From Acanthaster planci (taxonomy: Eukaryota; Echinodermata; Asteroidea; Valvatida; Acanthasteridae): a DNA stretch of 64,000 nucleotides. The first letter of the stretch is position 1, and each line of letters starts with the position of its first letter. This document shows, one piece after another, positions 63,260-64,000 of the stretch. The stretch covers positions 108,643 to 172,642 of the forward strand of contig NW_019091440.1 in NCBI RefSeq assembly GCF_001949145.1, given 5' to 3'. The translations under genes were made by a program, and so were the position numbers. Below the pieces are notes generated by a model. The model had not been told where the DNA came from. It did not search any database and saw only the letters and a list, made by a program, of their open reading frames with translations.

Positions 63260-64000
63260 GTAAGTTCCTAGAAGGCTTTCGTAGAGAAACAAAAGTTGGC
63301 TTCAGATGGATCAAATGCTTATCAGAATCTTCGAGCTGTGATCTAGTTGCTTTGTAAACTCATACCCTGGTTGAAAGACAAACATCAATAAAGATTTGTC
63401 CATCTGTCTGTTCAAAACTTGCTGTGCACAGCTTGGAGAAACTGCAATTGAAGTCTCACGAGTTTAGCAGTTTATATGAGACGATAACATATTAAATCAC
63501 TTGGCCTGCTTTGGTTGAACACCACGATTTGTTTAATAACGTTCCATCATTTGTCCTAAGGAACTCTTTTCAATGCGTTTTGAAGGCTAGATCTTAGAGA
63601 CATGATTGCAGTGAATATTTTGATTTACGAATTTGCAGTTTTTTGTTAAGATCTCTTGTACAGTTGAGTTGACCAATATTGCCTTTTAGTCATCATGGGG
63701 AAACTAGAGCCATGTTGTCTGCGATAGCTGGACGATCAAGTAACATGCACTAACGGAGAATAAATTCATGAGAGAATATAACAATTGATTCCATCCTTTA
63801 AAATTCTTTCTCGACTGTTGCTCACATTTATTTCAATAAAGATGTCCCTGTCCCTGCTTTAAAAAAAATCGAAATCAAACTCAAACCCTGACATCACTTC
63901 GGCACATTTACTGAGTTACTGTTGGTGTGTAAAAAGCAAGAAGTCTGTGCACGCAAAGGGTAGTTGTTAAGGTCGAATGTCAGAGGTCAACTCCCAAAAT
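63260..64000. other. Start of the next intron
   Basis: It begins with the GTAAGT donor of the LDLa8 exon. I see no MAM or LDLa exon and no recognisable repeat in the rest. Confidence 0.7.

Noticed and set aside
1-64000. Autonomous transposon genes (transposase or reverse transcriptase)
   Set aside because: No ORF on either strand is long enough or shows a recognisable transposase or reverse transcriptase motif; all mobile elements here are short and non-autonomous.

Overview
The window is a eukaryotic genomic segment filled by one very large gene on the + strand. I placed 71 coding exons between 657 and 63259, about 11.3 kb of coding sequence or roughly 3,780 codons. The other ~80% is intron full of small repeats. 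No start codon, stop codon, promoter or poly(A) site of this gene is visible, so it runs off both ends. A 618-base run of N (22359-22976) hides most of one exon.

The protein is extracellular and modular: 21 MAM domains (CDFE...W, DW...DHTTGT, GYYVYIE, C..FWYHMYG, VVFE...GDIAIDDI...G.C) with 8 LDL-receptor class A (LDLa) modules. The order is MAM1-8, LDLa1, MAM9, LDLa2, MAM10, LDLa3, MAM11-17, LDLa4, MAM18, LDLa5, MAM19, LDLa6, MAM20, LDLa7, MAM21, LDLa8. Nearly all module borders are phase-1 introns, as expected for exon shuffling and tandem domain duplication. I read every exon in frame, with matching intron phases and no internal stop, so the gene looks functional. The architecture is that of invertebrate 'MAM and LDL-receptor class A domain-containing protein' (MALRD1-like) families; I cannot assign orthology.

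The organism is a metazoan. A long MAM/LDLa array, short ~0.7 kb introns and many tRNA-derived SINE-like and small DNA-transposon repeats suggest a marine invertebrate, possibly a deuterostome such as an echinoderm or amphioxus. This is inference only.

Layout: 1-656 intron with an end of a hAT-like MITE; 657-22276 MAM1-8 plus LDLa1; 22359-22976 gap; 22977-30352 MAM9-11 with LDLa2-3; 31107-47292 MAM12-17; 48261-63259 alternating LDLa and MAM (LDLa4 to LDLa8); 63260-64000 intron. Within MAM domains the intron positions form a few classes that recur in order. MAM1-3 and MAM4-6 look like copies of a three-domain block, and three C-to-A exon fusions have identical 5-residue linkers.

The most unusual features are decaying tandem copies of exon edges beside living exons (MAM2, MAM10, MAM11, probably MAM9). 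The introns also carry several MITE families with visible target-site duplications (TTAA, 8-bp hAT-type, 3-bp TNA), palindromic fold-back elements, a 70-bp tandem repeat carrying CCAAT boxes, and dispersed elements with internal minisatellites. No second protein-coding gene, no reverse transcriptase or transposase ORF, and no CRISPR array was seen. Introns not mentioned in an entry hold nothing I recognise.
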